IMG/VR virus record: IMGVR_UViG_3300017759_000059
Span: 1-26,442 of that record
DNA from: a virus
Length of the DNA stretch: 26,442 bases
Reading direction: 5' to 3' (one strand)
A program made the translations under genes and the position numbers. Shown piece by piece: positions 26,083 through 26,442 of this stretch (its first letter is position 1; every line of letters starts with the position of its first letter). The notes below the pieces were generated by a model. That model was not told the origin of the DNA. It ran no database searches and was given only the letters and a program-made list of their open reading frames with translations.

Positions 26083-26442
26083 TCTTGACTTTGTTTTTCC
26101 TTTCCTTCTTACATGTATATTATAACATTTTAATTTCAAAATTGCAATTTACGTGTAGTAAACCCTTGAAATCATTAGAGAAATCGACTCGACCACGAAA
26201 TCAAAAACGTGACCGTAAGAACTCTAATAATTCCGCATACTTAGAGCACCCACACGTCAGGAAAGGTAGCGACAGCGTACACCTTTGCATACATATGCCT
26301 ACATCAAAATCGAATAAAATGATCTTTTTTTTGTTTTTTTTGATCTTTTTTTTGGTGTGCATTTATTAACAGTCGGAGACTCGACTACGTTTACCTACAC
26401 TTGCCTACATCATCGCACATCAACCTACTCGACGAAGTGTCG
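26083..26442. other. Gene-free right end: T-tracts and CCTACAY copies
   Basis: No convincing gene. Holds GATC-T8-G-T8-GATC-T8 (26321-26353), three CCTACAY copies (26298, 26394, 26404), a related CCTACTC at 26424, and small inverted repeats AGTCG/CGACT (26371-26375/26382-26386) and CGAC/GTCG at the very end. Continues beyond the window. Confidence 0.5.

Larger units (their letters stand above)
25129..26410. repeat. Cluster of CCTACAY heptamers
   Basis: Copies at 25129, 25167, 26298, 26394 and 26404 on the + strand, and at 25153-25159, 25221-25227 and 25231-25237 on the - strand: eight within 1.3 kb, in two groups on either side of the leftward operon. The rest of the window has only scattered copies (I noticed about six in 25 kb). 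Confidence 0.55.

Noticed and set aside
26085-26369. 94-aa ORF from TTG, ending in a very hydrophobic Phe/Leu stretch; also a 24-aa ORF from ATG 26295
   Set aside because: The hydrophobic part is encoded by the T8 tracts and there is no ribosome site; most of the rest is low-complexity AT-rich sequence. Likely fortuitous.

Overview
The window looks like part of a large double-stranded DNA tailed-phage genome (accessory/early region). Evidence: tightly packed small genes, nearly all on the + strand, joined by 1-, 4-, 8- or 14-nt overlaps; phage-type nucleotide and repair genes (type II thymidine kinase, UV damage endonuclease, glutaredoxin); a PcfJ-like protein; a MoxR-type ATPase with a metallopeptidase/VWA partner; six tRNA genes; many membrane micropeptides; and the 3' end of an XhlA-like membrane-anchored gene at the left edge. 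Host is not identifiable from sequence alone. Strong Shine-Dalgarno sites, lipobox signal peptides and about 18 near-consensus sigma70 promoters point to a bacterium read by its own RNA polymerase. No integrase, transposase or CRISPR array is visible.

Layout. 1-6150: small phage proteins, glutaredoxin, a small membrane protein, Hsp20 behind its own promoter, an 846-aa PcfJ-like protein followed directly by a stand-alone LeuA-regulatory-domain-like protein, nested membrane ORFs, an SH3-like protein, a stand-alone Smr protein and a Cys-rich lipoprotein. 6147-8202: UV endonuclease, unknown, thymidine kinase. 8235-12853: about 17 small genes, mostly SH3/KOW-like mini-barrels opening with a [KR]xGDLV motif; 9694-10700 is a tandem cassette array. 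12850-15961: unknown repeat protein, then the MoxR ATPase and metallopeptidase-VWA genes, each with its own promoter, followed by a gene-free structured RNA candidate (15965-16204). 16237-18415: small conserved genes, a second Cys-rich lipoprotein and a second cassette array (17515-18415). 18412-20384: zinc ribbon and conserved phage hypotheticals. 20393-21304: tRNA-Lys, Gly, Gly, Pro, Leu and Arg mixed with membrane micropeptides. 21325-23895: more small genes. 23896-24078: a structured RNA ending in an intrinsic terminator.

24098-26050 is the most unusual part. Two operons face each other. The + strand one (promoter 24098) and the - strand one (promoter 26050) both begin with a member of one protein family (24211-24456 and 25711-25947) and both end with a tiny basic peptide finishing AWSKTK[KR]K, which overlaps the preceding gene by the same 8 nt. 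Between them are about 500 gene-free bases full of long inverted repeats, a probable antisense small RNA and clustered CCTACAY motifs. The - strand promoter has three A-tracts at exact 10-bp spacing upstream. I read this as a duplicated, inverted module around a candidate control or replication region.

The second striking system is the cassette array. Neighbouring mini-barrel genes share a junction of about 30 nt in which one stretch of DNA encodes the C-terminus (E-x-I-S-E-S-R-stop) of one protein and the N-terminus (M-K-V-G-D-L-V) of the next in another frame. It recurs at nine junctions at two loci and could let homologous recombination add or remove genes seamlessly.
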